From: Patescibacteria group bacterium | Lineage (GTDB): Bacteria; Patescibacteriota; Microgenomatia; Levybacterales; UBA12049 | Length of the DNA: 5,736 bases | Reading direction: 5' to 3' | Assembly: GCA_018900295.1 (NCBI GenBank) | Contig: JAHIGH010000127.1 | Location: forward strand, 1 to 5,736 | Shown: one piece after another, positions 3,964 through 5,736 of the stretch | Layout of the letters: each line of letters starts with the position of its first letter | How positions within the stretch are numbered: position 1 is the first letter of the stretch | The notes under the pieces: model-generated | The model's input: the letters and a program-made list of their open reading frames with translations, nothing else | What the model was told of the DNA's origin: nothing | Database searches by the model: none | Translations under genes and position numbers: made by a program

Positions 3964-5736
3964 ATGCCTGATTCAGACAAATCATCAGTGAATAATATAG
4001 ATACGCAGGGTAATGCCTCCGTAAATGTACAAACCATCTCAAATGCGGTGAGTATGAATTTGGATGAGGCGAAAACGATTACGGATATTCTTTATGCGGA
4101 ACATATCTTAACTCAAGAACAATATGAAGATGTGAAAGTCAAGAGCGCGACTGCCGGGCAAAGCGCTGACTCAATTTTGGAATCTTTGCATCTTGTCGGA
4201 GAAGAGAAATTCGCGGAAGCACGAGCAAAGCTTTATGGTATACCTTTCGTGTCACTTAGAGGTGCATCTTTTTCTCCTCAAGCGCTTGGTCTTCTTCCTC
4301 GGGCTGTGGTTGAGCGTTTTTTTTTGATACCTTTTTTTTATGATGATAAGACAAATACCCTTTCTGTCGCAATGGCTAATCCGCTTGATCTTGATGCTAT
4401 TGCTTTTATTCGTGAAAAGACCAATTTGAATATTCGTTCGTTCGCCGCGGTACCTAGTGAGGTTAAGTTGGCAATCGGGCAGCAGTATACACAAGAGTTG
4501 GTCGGTCAAGTTGGAGAAGCGGTAAAAGAAACAGAGGAGTATTCAAAAAAAAGAGTTATTGATAGCAAGCGGATCTCACAAATTATCCACGAAGCTCCAA
4601 TTGCAAAAATTGTAACGACAATTCTTGAATATGCCGTAACATCCCGTTCTTCGGATGTTCATATTGAACCACAGGATGACAGACTGCGTGTCAGATATAG
4701 GATCGACGGTATTCTTTATGATAAGTTGAGTTTGCCTGTAAGAGTGCAGGATTCTCTTATTTCAAGGATAAAAATACTTTCCGAGATGAAAATTGATGAA
4801 CATCGTTCTCCGCAAGATGGAAGATTTTCTTTCAAGGCTGGTGATAATGAGGTTGATCTTCGTGTTTCAACAATTCCTACTATAAAGGGAGAAAAAATTG
4901 TTATGAGACTTCTTCGTAAGTCAGGGGGTATACCATCGCTTCAGCAATTGGGACTGCGTGGGGCGGGACTCAAAAGTCTTGAGACAGCATCTTTACGGCC
5001 GCATGGTATTATTTTGGTTAGCGGGCCTACGGGTAGCGGGAAAACAACGACTCTTTATTCTATGCTTTCGAGGCTTAATTCAACCCGTGTTAATATAGTA
5101 TCACTTGAGGATCCGGTTGAATATGAAATGATAGGAATTAATCAGGTTCAGGTAAATCCAGGAGTTGGTTTAACTTTTGCTTCCGGGTTACGCGCATTTT
5201 TACGTCAAGATCCGAATATTATTCTGGTTGGAGAGATTCGTGATAAAGAGACAACGGGTTTGGCTGTTCAGGCAGCATTGACCGGCCATTTGGTTTTTTC
5301 GACTCTTCATACATCCAGTGCTGCAGGAGTAATCCCGCGTTTGCTTGATTTGGGTGCTGAAGATTTTCTGCTTGCTTCAACAATTAATGCAATAATCGGC
5401 CAGAGAATCGCCCGTAAGATATGTAATAATTGTAAAATTAGCTATGATCCTCCTTCTCAAGTCTTGACGGAAATGAAAAATGTCTTACTTAATCTTTATC
5501 CTTCTGAAAATGGGCAAGGAATTAAATTATCCCGTGGAAAAGGCTGCCCGGAATGCGTCGCATCAGGATATTTGGGAAGGGTTGGTATATATGAAGTTAT
5601 TACTGTTACTGAAAAGATATCACGACTTATTTTGGAGCGGGCGGATAGTGTCACTATTGAGAAGCAAGCAATGGAGGGAGGAATGATTACAATGAAACAG
5701 GATGGTTATTTGAAGGTTATTCAGGGGGAGACGACG
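3964..5736 (+). CDS. pilB: Type IV pilus assembly ATPase PilB / GspE family (runs off right edge)
   Basis: This cytoplasmic hexameric ATPase powers pilus extension, or pseudopilus assembly in type II secretion. There are 591 codons in the window, and the sequence ends within the final conserved block (ITMKQDGYLKVIQG), so probably only a few residues are missing. After a polar leader (1-30) comes an N-terminal MshEN/GspE_N domain (about 31-165, with LYGIPFVSL, LLPRAVVERFFLIPF and LSVAMANPLD). The C-terminal ATPase follows with SSDVHIEP, RIDGILY, Walker A GPTGSGKT (354-361), Asp box LEDPVEYE (381-388), Walker B ILVGEIRD (420-427) and His box TGHLVFSTLHT (440-450). A tetracysteine zinc site is present (C487, C490, C528, C531), typical of PilB/GspE and absent from PilT. 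The ATG at 3964 is supported by the promoter 7 nt upstream. GspE cannot be excluded because the neighbours (pilT, pilC or gsp genes) lie outside the window. The ATG-TAA at 3959 is not a start. Confidence 0.93.
   Translation, partial: MPDSDKSSVNNIDTQGNASVNVQTISNAVSMNLDEAKTITDILYAEHILTQEQYEDVKVKSATAGQSADSILESLHLVGEEKFAEARAKLYGIPFVSLRGASFSPQALGLLPRAVVERFFLIPFFYDDKTNTLSVAMANPLDLDAIAFIREKTNLNIRSFAAVPSEVKLAIGQQYTQELVGQVGEAVKETEEYSKKRVIDSKRISQIIHEAPIAKIVTTILEYAVTSRSSDVHIEPQDDRLRVRYRIDGILYDKLSLPVRVQDSLISRIKILSEMKIDEHRSPQDGRFSFKAGDNEVDLRVSTIPTIKGEKIVMRLLRKSGGIPSLQQLGLRGAGLKSLETASLRPHGIILVSGPTGSGKTTTLYSMLSRLNSTRVNIVSLEDPVEYEMIGINQVQVNPGVGLTFASGLRAFLRQDPNIILVGEIRDKETTGLAVQAALTGHLVFSTLHTSSAAGVIPRLLDLGAEDFLLASTINAIIGQRIARKICNNCKISYDPPSQVLTEMKNVLLNLYPSENGQGIKLSRGKGCPECVASGYLGRVGIYEVITVTEKISRLILERADSVTIEKQAMEGGMITMKQDGYLKVIQGETT

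Noticed and set aside
3959..3964. ATG-TAA start-stop just ahead of the pilB ATG
   Set aside because: With a transcript expected to begin at about 3963 this ATG would not be in the mRNA, so a regulatory start-stop is unlikely.
4252..4509. Minus-strand open frame within pilB
   Set aside because: It is antisense to the conserved N-terminal domain of PilB, basic and low-complexity, with no start signal.
5480..5686. Alternate-frame plus-strand ORF at the end of pilB
   Set aside because: The pilB frame continues through it with the second zinc cysteine pair and conserved C-terminal residues.

Overview
The window reads as chromosomal DNA of a moderately AT-rich bacterium, most probably a member of the Patescibacteria (Candidate Phyla Radiation). 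The lineage guess is inference. It rests on a very small clamp-loader delta-prime protein, promoters that lie almost on top of start codons with no Shine-Dalgarno, and dispersed repeats translated in-frame inside housekeeping genes. I recall one of these repeats (peptide beginning CHPDRS) from such genomes, but I could not search for it.

Layout. Five genes lie on the minus strand. In transcription order they are holB-like DNA polymerase III delta-prime (3868-3140), rarA/mgsA (3089-1815), a Phd/YefM antitoxin (1758-1456), a PIN-domain toxin (1463-1038) and the N-terminal two-fifths or so of gyrB (850 to the left edge). A pilB/gspE-type type IV pilus assembly ATPase (3964 to the right edge) runs the other way. 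It diverges from holB across a 95-bp intergenic region.

How the genes fit. holB, rarA and gyrB form a replication and genome-maintenance group: clamp loading, rescue of stalled forks and supercoiling. The toxin-antitoxin pair sits between rarA and gyrB and looks like an insertion. A short, diverged copy of the 3' end of rarA (codons for PEKLKGRK plus a stop) lies on its far side, exactly 840 bp from the matching part of rarA. This suggests that the module arrived at the rarA 3' end, which was duplicated or rebuilt.

Most unusual signal. Each of the three minus-strand replication genes carries repeat-like DNA read in frame: a 7-bp tandem repeat in gyrB, a roughly 76-bp hairpin-rich element in rarA, and a roughly 39-bp element in holB. 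Each appears to fall in a loop or linker that tolerates extra residues. Two further degenerate tandem repeats of 7-8 bp, with units also starting AGT, occupy the holB-rarA and holB-pilB intergenic regions. The gyrB, rarA and pilB start regions each show a -10-like box 6-10 nt before the ATG, as expected for leaderless or nearly leaderless mRNAs. No RNA gene, CRISPR array, complete insertion sequence or convincing intrinsic terminator was seen.
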